Shown piece by piece: positions 35,369-44,097 of a DNA stretch of 64,000 nt. The stretch comes from Vibrio tritonius (GTDB taxonomy: Bacteria; Pseudomonadota; Gammaproteobacteria; Enterobacterales; Vibrionaceae). The number at the start of each line of letters is the position of its first letter. The stretch's first letter is position 1. The stretch is taken from assembly GCF_001547935.1 (NCBI RefSeq), contig NZ_AP014635.1:1116001-1180000 (forward strand), in the 5' to 3' direction. The translations under genes were made by a program, and so were the position numbers. Below the pieces are notes generated by a model. The model was not told where the DNA came from. It saw only the letters and a list, made by a program, of their open reading frames with translations, and did no database searches.

Positions 35369-36277
35369 TTAAATTAAGTGCTCTCTAGATTGGTCAAAAA
35401 GGCTAACCAGCCACTCAATAAATACACTCACACGTCGCGGTTGCTGACGACGAGATTCATACAGCACCGACATAGGCATGTTGGCGCAGTTAAAGCTTGG
35501 TAATACTTCAATTAATTCGCCCCGTTTAAGGTGATGTACCACGCCTTGACGGGGAACCTGAATGATCCCAAGTCCATTAAGACACGCCGCCAAATAGGCA
35601 TCGGTGGTGCTCACCGAAATCAAACTGGGCATGGCGATATAACGTGGTGTCGCCCCCTCTTGATACTCGAACCCAAGCTGGGTTTGGCGCTCGTCGGGTG
35701 AGTAATCGACGACAAAATGACGATTAAGATCCGTGAGTGATGTTGGTGTACCATAGTTTGCGATGTAACTTGGACTTACACAGTTCACCATATCCAGTTG
35801 GCCTAATCCTTTGGCAATCAAGTTGCTATCGTTTAATTTCCCTCCGCGAATCACACAATCGACTCGTTCCTTGATTGGGTCAATCCTATGGTCGGCGCCA
35901 ATCAGGCGAATTTGCGTTTGAGGATGCAAGGCAAACCAATCGGGCAAATTGGGCGCAATTAAGGTCGAAAAAAGTCGACTAGGCATATCGACTTTTATCA
36001 GTCCTGAGAGTTCTTGGCTTTCTTGCTGAAATTGCCTTTCTAACTCTTCGAACTCTTCAAGTAATTCACGACTTTGCAGCAAAAAGCGTTCGCCAGCTTC
36101 GGTTAAGGTTACCTGACGAGTACTGCGATGTAGCAAACGAGTCTTAAGATACTGTTCTAACTGACTTATCGAAGTTGATATAGCTGATTTCGGAAGGTTC
36201 AGTTGATCAGAGGCTTTGGTAAAGCTTCCAGCTTGCGACACCGCGATAAAGCGTCTGATGGTCTCGATTTTGTCCAT
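35369..36277 (-). CDS. LysR-family transcriptional regulator
   Basis: About 302 residues. The HTH is IRRFIAVSQAGSFTKASDQLNLPKSAISTSISQLEQ followed by RLLHRSTRQVTLTEAG; the effector domain has IKVDMPSRLFSTLIAPNLPDW and CVIRGGKLNDSNLIAKGLG, as in the DmlR/PecT-like group. The frame opens at 36325, but GAGGATAAG places the start at ATG 36277. It is divergent from an SDR gene starting 138 bp away, which is its likely target. Confidence 0.93.
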   Translation of the reverse strand: MDKIETIRRFIAVSQAGSFTKASDQLNLPKSAISTSISQLEQYLKTRLLHRSTRQVTLTEAGERFLLQSRELLEEFEELERQFQQESQELSGLIKVDMPSRLFSTLIAPNLPDWFALHPQTQIRLIGADHRIDPIKERVDCVIRGGKLNDSNLIAKGLGQLDMVNCVSPSYIANYGTPTSLTDLNRHFVVDYSPDERQTQLGFEYQEGATPRYIAMPSLISVSTTDAYLAACLNGLGIIQVPRQGVVHHLKRGELIEVLPSFNCANMPMSVLYESRRQQPRRVSVFIEWLVSLFDQSREHLI

Positions 36278-36415
36278 GTGCTTATCCTCAGCGCAGCTTA
36301 TGATGTTGAGTGATCTATTGTTCATATAATATGAACAGTGTCGTCATATTATGCCTATTTTTCATCCCAGTCATCTTGCTTAGGATGGTTATTACATTAA
36401 CCAGAGGAGTTCGAG

Positions 36416-37171
36416 ATGAATAAGATTGCATTAATAACCGGTGGAAGTCGTGGGCTTGGTCGAGCTGGTGCGATAGCGCTTGCTAAGCAAGGCGTAGATG
36501 TCATTTTTACCTATCAATCTAACCAACTGGCGGCGCAGCATGTGGTGCAAACCATTGAGGCGCTTGGGCAAAAAGCAGTGGCTTTGGCTTGTGACACACG
36601 CGATGTGGAGTCGTTTGCTTCATTTGCCCAAACGCTAAGTGAGGTGTTAACCAAGCAATTTGGTCGAGATAGCTTTGACTATTTACTGAACAACGCTGGC
36701 ACTGGCCTGCATGGCAGTTTTGAACAAACAACCTTAGCCGAACTCGATGAGATGTTGACTATCCATATTAAAGGGCCGTTTTTTCTTACTCAAACCCTGC
36801 TGCCGATGATTGCAGCGGGTGGTCACATAGTGAATGTTTCAACCGGATTAACCCGATTTACCTTTCCTGGTTCGGCAGCGTATGCCATTGCAAAAGGGGC
36901 GGTGGAAGTGATGACGCGCTATATGGCAAAAGAACTCGCCGAGCGCCAAATTCGAGTTAACACCTTAGCACCAGGCGCCATCTTGACCGATTTTCGCCAA
37001 GGCGCGATTCGAAATAGTGAACAGGCTCAAGCAGGCGTTGCCTCCGTTACTGCGTTAGGGCGAGTTGGCGAAGCAGAGGACATTGGCAAAATTATTGCGG
37101 CGATGTTTAGCGATGGTTTTACATGGGTCACAGGACAACGAATTGAAGCTTCAGGTGGCATGATGTTGTAA
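36416..37171 (+). CDS. Short-chain dehydrogenase/reductase (FabG-like)
   Basis: A 251-residue classical SDR. The NAD(P) motif is ITGGSRGLGRAGAIAL, NNAG is in YLLNNAGTG, the catalytic Ser is in VNVSTGL, and the active-site pair is AYAIAKGAVEVM (YxxxK). The C-terminal APGAILTDF and VTGQRIEASGGMML are typical. The substrate is not predictable. CAGAGGAGT precedes the ATG. It is divergently placed with a LysR gene, a common pairing in which the regulator controls the reductase. Confidence 0.92.
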   Translation: MNKIALITGGSRGLGRAGAIALAKQGVDVIFTYQSNQLAAQHVVQTIEALGQKAVALACDTRDVESFASFAQTLSEVLTKQFGRDSFDYLLNNAGTGLHGSFEQTTLAELDEMLTIHIKGPFFLTQTLLPMIAAGGHIVNVSTGLTRFTFPGSAAYAIAKGAVEVMTRYMAKELAERQIRVNTLAPGAILTDFRQGAIRNSEQAQAGVASVTALGRVGEAEDIGKIIAAMFSDGFTWVTGQRIEASGGMML

Positions 37172-37316
37172 GTGGGCTAAATCACTCAGAAGCTCTGCTC
37201 TTTGCTGCTTCTGAGTGAACAACGGTAGCTAATTCTCAGCGTTTTGTTACCAGCTAAATGACGTTGGAAAGGATAGATTACTGAATTATCAGTAAAACCT
37301 TGCTAATTTAAATTTA

Positions 37317-37335
37317 TGTAATGATAATGATTCGT
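37317..37335 (+). promoter_or_regulatory. Candidate Fur box upstream of the YncE-like gene
   Basis: TGTAATGATAATGATTCGT matches the 19-bp Fur consensus GATAATGATAATCATTATC at 13 positions, including an unbroken TAATGATAAT core. It lies 54 bp before the start codon. E. coli yncE is known to be iron-regulated. Confidence 0.6.
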
Positions 37336-37388
37336 GTTTATTGTTGTGCTATGGTGTTGCGCATTATTCCTCACATGTAGAAAACATC

Positions 37389-38456
37389 ATGCTAAAAACA
37401 GCTCCTAAACGCTCTTTAGCAGCGTTAGCCATCATGGCACTTTTTGCAGTTTCTTCTTCTGTCAGCGCAACTGAATTGGTTGACCAACAATCGCCGGTGA
37501 GTGCAGGTAAAAACGTGTATCAAACGGTTTATGGTCCTAAAAGTGATAGCGTTTATGTAGCAGCCGCTGGCGGCGAGCAGGGTGAAATTCATGTATTCCA
37601 AGGCCATTCGTTAACCGCTAAACCTATCATCACAATGCAAGATAAACCGTTAGGTTTGGCTATCGATGAGCAAGACAACATCTTGTTTACGGGAAATACG
37701 TTTAATGGTTCAGTCACTAAAATTGACCTGAACAGTGGTAAGGTTTTGGCCAATCTTGTGGTAAGTAAACCAGCCCCTAAAGGTACGCCTCGTGATCAAA
37801 TGCCACCTATGGTGCATGGTGTTCTTTTCCAAGCAAAAGGGGATGTTATTTACGTCACCGGAGCGGCTAAAAATGGTGTGGTTTGGAAAGTGGATGCGAA
37901 GTCATTCAAAGTGGTCGATACCATTAAAGGCGTTGGTGCTGTACCTACAGGCATGGCGTTAGACGAATCGACAGGTTTATTGTATGTAACGGCTCACAGC
38001 TCAAATCAACTTACTGTGATTGATACCAACACGGATAAGATCGTGAAGACCATTTCTGTTGGTCAACATCCGCTTTCTATTGCCATCAATAGCCAGTCAC
38101 ATCAGGCTTATGTTGCGAACAGTAAAGACAATACCGTTTCGGTTATCAACCTAAGTAATGGCGACACGGTTCAGGTGATTTCTGTTGGTGAATTCCCTGT
38201 CGATGTGAACGTTGATCCTGCGATGAATCGTCTCTTTGTTGCCAACCGCAGCTCGGGTACGGTGCAAGTATTTAATACTAAGAATTTTGCCCTAGAAGAG
38301 ACATTGCACCCGGGTCTACACCCCAATACTCTAGCGATTGATACCGTGCATCACCAAGCTTATGTCACCAGTAAAGGTTTAAGCCGTCATGAAAAAACCA
38401 TGCCGGAAGGTATCGTAAATAATGCAGCGGATGTCATCACTCCACTGACCAAATAG
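37389..38456 (+). CDS. YncE-like periplasmic beta-propeller protein
   Basis: About 355 residues. After a signal peptide (SLAALAIMALFAVSSSVSA) come seven YVTN/NHL-like blades with repeated motifs such as VYVAAAGG, LLYVTAHSSNQLTVIDTNTD, AYVANSKDNTVSVINL and LFVANRSSGTVQVFNT. This matches the YncE family. ATG 37389 is the internal start that gives a proper signal peptide; the frame is open from 37341. A Fur-box-like sequence upstream fits iron control. The molecular role of YncE is not settled (DNA binding has been reported). A good terminator follows. Confidence 0.9.
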   Translation: MLKTAPKRSLAALAIMALFAVSSSVSATELVDQQSPVSAGKNVYQTVYGPKSDSVYVAAAGGEQGEIHVFQGHSLTAKPIITMQDKPLGLAIDEQDNILFTGNTFNGSVTKIDLNSGKVLANLVVSKPAPKGTPRDQMPPMVHGVLFQAKGDVIYVTGAAKNGVVWKVDAKSFKVVDTIKGVGAVPTGMALDESTGLLYVTAHSSNQLTVIDTNTDKIVKTISVGQHPLSIAINSQSHQAYVANSKDNTVSVINLSNGDTVQVISVGEFPVDVNVDPAMNRLFVANRSSGTVQVFNTKNFALEETLHPGLHPNTLAIDTVHHQAYVTSKGLSRHEKTMPEGIVNNAADVITPLTK

Positions 38457-38496
38457 GTGTGATTTAGCCATACACGAATGGGTGACACCGAACAAA

Positions 38497-38533
38497 AATG
38501 GGTTCTGCGTTAGACGCTAGAACCCATTTTTTA
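38497..38533 (+). terminator. Terminator of the YncE-like gene
   Basis: AATGGGTTCT (38497-38506) pairs perfectly with AGAACCCATT (38519-38528), with a GCG/CGC inner stem, then TTTTT. Confidence 0.85.
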
Positions 38534-38555
38534 TTTCCACTATCCACTTATCTGT

Positions 38556-39317
38556 TTATCCAATGATGACCTGACATTGCTGCTCGGCAAAATAGCGGGC
38601 GATAGAAGAATCACTATCAGTGCAAACCAAATAATCCAAATCTTGTGACTCCAAAAATGGATAGGAGGCGAGTGCTTCGATTTTATCTTCGGTACACAAC
38701 ACGGCGATCGCACCAGAACGTGCGCAAACAAGATGTTTGAAGTCACCGTCTTGATAGTGCAGAGCACTGAAACCCACCTCGGAAGACCATGCACAAACAC
38801 CAACAAAGCAGAGGTCGAAGCGAAATTTACTGACCGCTTGAGCAGCTGTGATATCAATTGCACCACCCACGGCATAGTCCAGCACGCCACCGATTAAGAT
38901 AGTTTTGATGGTTTGTCGTTCCAATAAGCGTGTTGCAATCGCAGGGCTGTTGGTGACAACCGTTAAATCAAGGTTGGTCGGTAACATACTTGCGAGCAAC
39001 ATGTTGGTACTACTTGCATCAAGAAAGATCAACTGCTTAGGTTTGATTAAACTCAATGCAGCAATCGCTAAGGCTTGTTTCTCACTGTTGCGATTGTTTA
39101 AGCGTTCTTCTGGCGTACCCGTTGGTGGAGCAAGAGACAGCGCACCGCCATGGATGCGTTTACACAGCCCTTCATCTGCTAGGTAACGAAGATCGCGGCG
39201 GATCGTCGCTTCGGTTGTGCAAAGTTGGCTGGCAAGATCGACCGCCATCACTTTTTGGTGTGATTGCAGCAGTTGAATAATCAACTGATGTCGTTCTTCT
39301 GGAGAGTACTTATCCAT
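38556..39317 (-). CDS. DeoR-family transcriptional regulator
   Basis: A 253-residue regulator. The N-terminal HTH_DeoR is ERHQLIIQLLQSHQKVMAVDLASQLCTTEATIRRDLRYL with the trademark ATIRRDL. LCKRIHGGALS follows. The sugar-phosphate-sensing domain has IFLDASSTNMLLASML (G/SSTxxxL) and DLCFVGVCAW. The ligand is probably a phosphorylated sugar. The HAD-family sugar phosphatase gene lies 57 bp upstream on the same strand, a frequent association. No sugar transporter gene is adjacent. Confidence 0.92.
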   Translation of the reverse strand: MDKYSPEERHQLIIQLLQSHQKVMAVDLASQLCTTEATIRRDLRYLADEGLCKRIHGGALSLAPPTGTPEERLNNRNSEKQALAIAALSLIKPKQLIFLDASSTNMLLASMLPTNLDLTVVTNSPAIATRLLERQTIKTILIGGVLDYAVGGAIDITAAQAVSKFRFDLCFVGVCAWSSEVGFSALHYQDGDFKHLVCARSGAIAVLCTEDKIEALASYPFLESQDLDYLVCTDSDSSIARYFAEQQCQVIIG

Positions 39318-39374
39318 GGCGTGTTTCTCTATGGGTTCGTTTTGTGTTGAGCGATGAGCTACATGCGCTTCATT

Positions 39375-40184
39375 CTACTTGGATTTTTCCTGAAGTTGTA
39401 ACATTTGTAGAATAGTGGTCATCACAGCTTCTTGGTCATTGGAGCCAGTGATGTATTTGGCGATGGCTTGCGTCTCTGGAAAAGCGTTACGCATGGCAAA
39501 ACTAAAAGCACCTCGTTCCAATAGTTCAATATCATTAAAGCCATCCCCAAACACCATGGTCTCTTGTTCGGTCACGCCAAGCATCTCTTGCAATCGGGCC
39601 ACGGTTGTTCCTTTATGCACACCTTGGTTAGCAATATCAATCCAGTTTGCTTCTGAAACGACGATATAGGCTTGCTCATCAAAATCCGTTAAATGAGTGC
39701 GCAGCTCTGGACATCCACCTCTGGGATCAAAGACCGTAATTTTGACAAAGTCCCCGTCTATTTGCTGATAGTTACGCACTTCAGTTAGCTTGGTGTAGGA
39801 GCGACGCATCAGCGCTTTTAATGGTTCTGCGGTGCTGTCTAGGAGGTATGCTCCATCCGGAGTACAGGCGACGATAATGTGTTCACCTTGCTCTGATTGC
39901 AATCTGTCGATGATCGCTTGCCCAAGAGAGTTAGGTAGCAATGACTGATAAACATACTCGCCTTGATGTTTAATCCGCGTAGCGCTGTCGCCTAAGATCC
40001 AAAAATCGCGACTGATATCGCCAAACAGCTCTTCCACACGTTCTACTTGCTTGCCTGTACAAGGGGAAAAATGCACCCCAGCTTGCTGCATTTTCTGGTT
40101 CACTTCTTGAAATAAGGTGCGATTGTAATCGCCAGCAGAATTTAAAAAAGTGCCGTCCATATCGGTAATGATCAGTTTAATCAT
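39375..40184 (-). CDS. HAD-superfamily Cof-type sugar phosphatase
   Basis: About 269 residues. Motif I is ITDMDGTFLNSAGDYN (nucleophile Asp), motif III Lys lies near KGTTVARLQEMLG, and motif IV is FGDGFNDIELLERG. The large C2B cap and length are those of the Cof/YidA/SupH group, which dephosphorylates sugar phosphates or FMN-type substrates. The frame opens at 40247, but ATG 40184 gives the canonical N-terminus (MIKLIITDMDG). It probably forms a unit with the DeoR gene. Confidence 0.92.
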   Translation of the reverse strand: MIKLIITDMDGTFLNSAGDYNRTLFQEVNQKMQQAGVHFSPCTGKQVERVEELFGDISRDFWILGDSATRIKHQGEYVYQSLLPNSLGQAIIDRLQSEQGEHIIVACTPDGAYLLDSTAEPLKALMRRSYTKLTEVRNYQQIDGDFVKITVFDPRGGCPELRTHLTDFDEQAYIVVSEANWIDIANQGVHKGTTVARLQEMLGVTEQETMVFGDGFNDIELLERGAFSFAMRNAFPETQAIAKYITGSNDQEAVMTTILQMLQLQEKSK

Positions 40185-40446
40185 GGTGTGTTCCATCTTG
40201 TATGTTGATGATGCAAACACGCTATCATGAGTTTTAAATGAACACAAATGAATATTTTAATGTTTATATTTGTTTTTATATGTTCATTTTGTGTTTGTTT
40301 GTGTATGCTTTGACTCATGTTGTCACCCTCTGTTTGATGATGAAACGAGTGACAATATGCTTGCTGATTAACCCCCAATCATGGCAAAGGGATGGCAACA
40401 TCCCTTTTATTCGATGACTCGCTATTGAAAACAAAGCAGGTGGCAG

Positions 40447-40935
40447 ATGGTCAAAATGGAAGATGTTGCAAGGTGCGCTGGTGTATCAAAATCGACCGTA
40501 TCACGGGTGATTAATAACAAAACTGTGTCGAGGAATAACTACAACCGGATTATTGAGGCGATTGAGCAACTTGATTATCAGCCCAATAAATTGGCGCAAT
40601 CTTTGGCGTCGCGCTCAACGGGGTTGATTGGAATGTTGCTTTATCGTCCATTAAGGTTTGACGTGGCAAAAACTGTGCAACAATTCGAACAAGCTGGGCT
40701 GTTAAGTGTGCTGGTTGTGGTCGAGAAAGACCGAGCAAGTTTGCATCAAGCAAGCAAAAAATTGCGCCACTATGGGTGTGATCTGATTGCGATTCAGTCA
40801 CTGTTCCATAACGGGCTGTTTATTCATGGGCAAAAAAACAAGCTGAGCGAACTCACCAATCTATTGAGCTGCTCTGCTGTAAGATTACGTACTCACTATC
40901 TCTATTTGCCGTTTAATGAGAGGTTTAACGACTGA
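40447..40935 (+). CDS. Truncated LacI-family regulator
   Basis: The N-terminal half of a LacI/GalR regulator: [23 protein letters not shown] (HTH), a hinge helix in [22 protein letters not shown], then the first lobe of the sugar-binding domain. It stops after 162 residues, whereas the family has about 330, so the second lobe is missing. Only 13 bp separate its stop from the convergent methyltransferase gene, so no frameshifted remainder can be present. The DNA-binding part could still act as a repressor without effector control, or this may be a 3'-deleted remnant. Confidence 0.8.
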   Translation: MVKMEDVARCAGVSKSTVSRVINNKTVSRNNYNRIIEAIEQLDYQPNKLAQSLASRSTGLIGMLLYRPLRFDVAKTVQQFEQAGLLSVLVVVEKDRASLHQASKKLRHYGCDLIAIQSLFHNGLFIHGQKNKLSELTNLLSCSAVRLRTHYLYLPFNERFND

Positions 40936-40947
40936 AACTAATCGAGT

Positions 40948-41463
40948 TTAGAACGCTTTAATTTTTAGGCGGTTTTTATTATCACGACTGGAAATAATCG
41001 TCTGATCATCATCGATAATTTGTGCCGATTTAGCTAATCTGTCATAGAGCAGCACGTTAACGGTGGCGGCTAAATTCATACAGCCGACTGTTGGTACATA
41101 CACTACGTGATGCGCCTTATCGACTTCCTCTTGCGGGAGAGAGCCGTCTTCTGGGCCGAAAAGATAGATGGCCTTTTTCGGGTGAACGAAGCTTGGTAAC
41201 GCGGTCGCGCCAATGGCAAATTCCACACACACGATTTCGACATCGTCTTCCAATTCTGCCGTTAAGTCTGGCATATCCACCAATTGAATACGTTCATGAA
41301 CGTTCTTGGTGTCGGTCTGAAATTTCATTGCTCGGTTGTAACGAGTGCCGTTATAGCGCACTTGTGTTGCTTCATAACATCCTGCGGCACGCATCACTGC
41401 TCCAACGTTGGTTGGATTCTTCGGGTTATAAAGGCCGATAATGACCGTAGATTGGGTAGACAT
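40948..41463 (-). CDS. TrmH/SpoU-family RNA methyltransferase
   Basis: About 171 residues, SPOUT fold with a trefoil knot binding S-adenosylmethionine. The three family motifs are present: IIGLYNPKNPTNVGAVMRAAG (motif 1), AIYLFGPEDGSLPQEEVD (motif 2) and VYVPTVGCMNLAATVNVLLYDR (motif 3). The Asn of motif 1 and the knot Asn in motif 3 are retained. The exact target RNA is not evident. The frame opens at 41562; ATG 41463, preceded by GAAGAG, is preferred. Confidence 0.92.
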   Translation of the reverse strand: MSTQSTVIIGLYNPKNPTNVGAVMRAAGCYEATQVRYNGTRYNRAMKFQTDTKNVHERIQLVDMPDLTAELEDDVEIVCVEFAIGATALPSFVHPKKAIYLFGPEDGSLPQEEVDKAHHVVYVPTVGCMNLAATVNVLLYDRLAKSAQIIDDDQTIISSRDNKNRLKIKAF

Positions 41464-41509
41464 ATTCACTCTTCGACAAAAAATTTGCGCAGAGTATATA
41501 CCCAAACTC

Positions 41510-42043
41510 TTAGCGAATGCAGCATTGTGATGGTTTGTCGTGGTCAAACGATGAAGGAGCAAGGAGATAGCGCAGCCGATCAGAATGTTCAGGCTGTTGA
41601 GAAAAATCTTTATCCCAAACGCCTTGTGCGCGTTCGATGACTTTTCGCGAGGCGATATTATGTTGATCGCAAATCAAATAAGCGGGCGTATCGATCACGT
41701 GTGTTTTCACAAAATCTAATAAACTGCTGGCAACCCCTTTGCCTCGGGCGCTGGGCTTGGTGTCGTAACCAATATGACCAATGTCATTGACGATCACATC
41801 ATTGGTGCCGTGACGAACACGAATCGATCCTAGAATCTCCCCATCTTGAATGGCAAAGTAGGTTGAGCAAGGTACCCAGCCTTCGGGTAATTGTTGCCCT
41901 TGGGCGTTCGCTACCAATTGCGCTAAAAAACGCTTGGGATTGCCTTCGGCCAATTCGTAGTAATCCAACTTCGCTGCCAAACAAATCTGCATGTAGCGAG
42001 TGAACATTTCTTGATGAGATGAATGAGCAAGTTGAATTTCCAT
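41510..42043 (-). CDS. GNAT-family N-acetyltransferase
   Basis: A 177-residue acetyltransferase. The acetyl-CoA-binding motif A is IGYDTKPSARGKGVASSLLDF (R-x-x-G-x-A), preceded by strand GEILGSIRVRHGTND and followed by ICDQHNIASRKVIERAQG (motif B with the conserved N). The substrate is unknown. It lies 46 bp upstream of the methyltransferase on the same strand. Immediately upstream is a palindromic intergenic repeat. Confidence 0.9.
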   Translation of the reverse strand: MEIQLAHSSHQEMFTRYMQICLAAKLDYYELAEGNPKRFLAQLVANAQGQQLPEGWVPCSTYFAIQDGEILGSIRVRHGTNDVIVNDIGHIGYDTKPSARGKGVASSLLDFVKTHVIDTPAYLICDQHNIASRKVIERAQGVWDKDFSQQPEHSDRLRYLLAPSSFDHDKPSQCCIR

Positions 42044-42062
42044 GTTTGATATTCCAAATCGA

Positions 42063-42328
42063 TATACCCAAATGACCTCAAGATGCAGACTTCAGAGCTT
42101 CATCAACGAGCACAGGTCAAGCTCAATGACGGCAGGAATGGTCATTCCCTTTCAACGTCATTGGGCGCAGAAATGGGCTTGTTGATGAGCTCCCAAAGGG
42201 CGAGTTGTATTCGCTTCTATGCTGCGTTACCGATTTTATACGTAGAATAACTATGTATTCAAATCGGTGCCTTGCCTATAAGCGAATACATTCTCGCTGA
42301 AACCGCATCTTGAGGTTACTTGGGTATA
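42063..42328. repeat. 266-bp Vibrio-type palindromic intergenic repeat (MITE-like)
   Basis: The ends form a 24-bp terminal inverted repeat, TATACCCAAATGACCTCAAGATGC (first 20 bases decisive) at 42063-42086 and its complement at 42305-42328, with two mismatches. The interior has a second hairpin, CCGATTT...AAATCGG near 42232-42270. No protein is encoded. Repeats with these ends are frequent between genes in Vibrio and relatives. It sits upstream of the GNAT gene and of the M20 peptidase gene and could affect both transcripts. Confidence 0.8.
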
Positions 42329-42437
42329 CAATAACTTAGATGACATTATCAAAATAATGACGTATACCAAAACAAAAATTTGAGCATCCGTTAGGGTGGA
42401 TAGAGCAAAGCGAAAAAAGAGTAGATGGAACCCCAGC

Positions 42438-43751
42438 ATGAATCAATCGATTGAGAGTTTAGAACAAGAATTATTGGCGCAATTTGAGCAAGCACAACAC
42501 TGGCGACGCGACCTGCATCGCCACCCACAACCAGGGTGGCTTGAGTTTTATGCCACGGCATTTGTGGCAGAAAAACTCGATCAATGGGGATACGAGATAG
42601 CGCAAGGGGCGGACATTATTGAGCCTTCAGCCCGTCTTTTTGTGCCAGATGACACCGAGCTACAGCAAGAGTATGACGCGGCGTTAACCTATGGTGCCAA
42701 CCCGCGTTATCTTGAACCTGCACAGCATGGATTAACTGGGGTAGTGGCGACTCTTCGCGGTAAGCAAGACGGCCCAACCATCGCTTATCGTTTTGACCTC
42801 GATTGTTTGCGGATGCAAGAGAGCTTAGACAGTTCGCGCCGTGCGGTGATAGAAGAGTATGTTTCTTGTCATGCCGGTTTTGCCCATATGTGTGGTCATG
42901 ATATCAATACCGTCACCGGTTTACTGTTAGCACGCTATTTTGCTAAGCATAGAGATGAGTTAAAGGGCACGATTAAGTTGATTTTTCAGCCCGATGAAGA
43001 AGGGCTTTCTGGTGCGAGAGCGATGATTCCCAAAGGTGTGGTTGACCAGGTTGATTATTTAATTGGTGGTCATTTAGCCTCGAACTTACCGACGCTCGGG
43101 CAGTTTGCTGCCAAGTCGACTCATATTTTGGCGGTGAAACGCTGGAAATTTCGTTTACTTGGTCAGGCTGCGCACTCAACAGGACAGCCGCATCTAGGCA
43201 AAAACGCGCTGCTGGGAGCGGCTGTCGCGACAGTTAATTTGCATGCGATTGCGCCGCACAGTAGCGGCGTGGGGCGAATTAATGTCGGACGAATAGAAGG
43301 CGGTGACAGCTGGAACATCATTGCTCCGAGCGCTGAACTGTGGGTAGAAATTCGCGCGTCAACGGATGAGGCTTTTGACTACCTAACTGAACGAGTCATC
43401 GCTATCATGCAAGCAGCAGCCGACATGTACGGTTTGGGGTTAGAAACCGAGCTGATGGTTGAGGCTTTGGCGGGGCGCAATTCACCAGATCTAGAAGCGT
43501 TAGCCGCTGATGTTGGGCAAGAGCTATCGCTTATCAAAGAGGTAGTGGCAGAACATGCGGTCAACGCTTCAGAAGATTTCACGTTATTGGCCGAGCACGT
43601 TCAATCACAGGGTGGTCAGTCGGTCTATGTGATTCACGGTACGCCCATTGCGGGCGGGTTACACAGCCACTCGCTTGAGGTGGATGAGCCGGTGATGATT
43701 AACGCCGCAGCGATTTATGCGCGAATGCAGCAAAAACTAACCCAAGATTAA
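42438..43751 (+). CDS. M20-family amidohydrolase (AbgA-like)
   Basis: About 437 residues. Two-zinc peptidase fold: WRRDLHRHPQPGWLEFYATAFV, FDLDCLRMQESL, HAGFAHMCGHDINTVTGLLLA (metal His/Asp), IFQPDEEGLSGARAMI (catalytic Glu pair) and the C-terminal HGTPIAGGLHSHSLEVDE. The long insertion around residues 60-100 and the HMCGHD motif fit the aminobenzoyl-glutamate hydrolase group. Substrate not certain. The frame opens at 42396; ATG 42438 gives MNQSIESLEQ, the expected N-terminus. A terminator follows at 43769. Confidence 0.9.
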   Translation: MNQSIESLEQELLAQFEQAQHWRRDLHRHPQPGWLEFYATAFVAEKLDQWGYEIAQGADIIEPSARLFVPDDTELQQEYDAALTYGANPRYLEPAQHGLTGVVATLRGKQDGPTIAYRFDLDCLRMQESLDSSRRAVIEEYVSCHAGFAHMCGHDINTVTGLLLARYFAKHRDELKGTIKLIFQPDEEGLSGARAMIPKGVVDQVDYLIGGHLASNLPTLGQFAAKSTHILAVKRWKFRLLGQAAHSTGQPHLGKNALLGAAVATVNLHAIAPHSSGVGRINVGRIEGGDSWNIIAPSAELWVEIRASTDEAFDYLTERVIAIMQAAADMYGLGLETELMVEALAGRNSPDLEALAADVGQELSLIKEVVAEHAVNASEDFTLLAEHVQSQGGQSVYVIHGTPIAGGLHSHSLEVDEPVMINAAAIYARMQQKLTQD

Positions 43752-43768
43752 TCGCTTAAAGCACTCAG

Positions 43769-43799
43769 AGAGTATTGGAGCTACGCCAATACTCTTTTC
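43769..43799 (+). terminator. Terminator of the M20 amidohydrolase gene
   Basis: AGAGTATTGG (43769-43778) pairs perfectly with CCAATACTCT (43786-43795), followed by TTTCTTTA. Confidence 0.85.
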
Positions 43800-44097
43800 T
43801 TTAAAATACCTCTTTATTTCCTCGCCGCTCTCTGTTCAATAGGCAACTCTGTGTCTATATTTTCTATTTATTATTTTATCTGATTTTATTTGCAACCAAT
43901 TACATATATCTACCTGATGATTCGGAATAATAAAATCAGAATGGTGTTTGTAAAGTGGCCTTAAATTAAAATTACCCATATTTTTATGCAGTTATTTTGT
44001 CTATTTAATATTTTTTAAGTTGATTGTTGTTTTGTTATGCCAATAATTAGCCTGCTCAATTTATATCGTTATGCTTAATTAGAGATCGTGAGTCTAT
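43800..44097. other. AT-rich leader of the outer-membrane barrel gene
   Basis: About 300 very AT-rich bases with no open frame of interest. It must include the promoter and a long 5' leader of the gene at 44098. The composition (long A/T tracts) would fit H-NS binding, but this is not testable by eye. Confidence 0.4.

Noticed and set aside
41494..41518. TATACCCAAA fragment between the methyltransferase and GNAT genes, similar to the end of the 42063 repeat
   Set aside because: Only ten bases match and the rest diverges, so a solo repeat end cannot be claimed.
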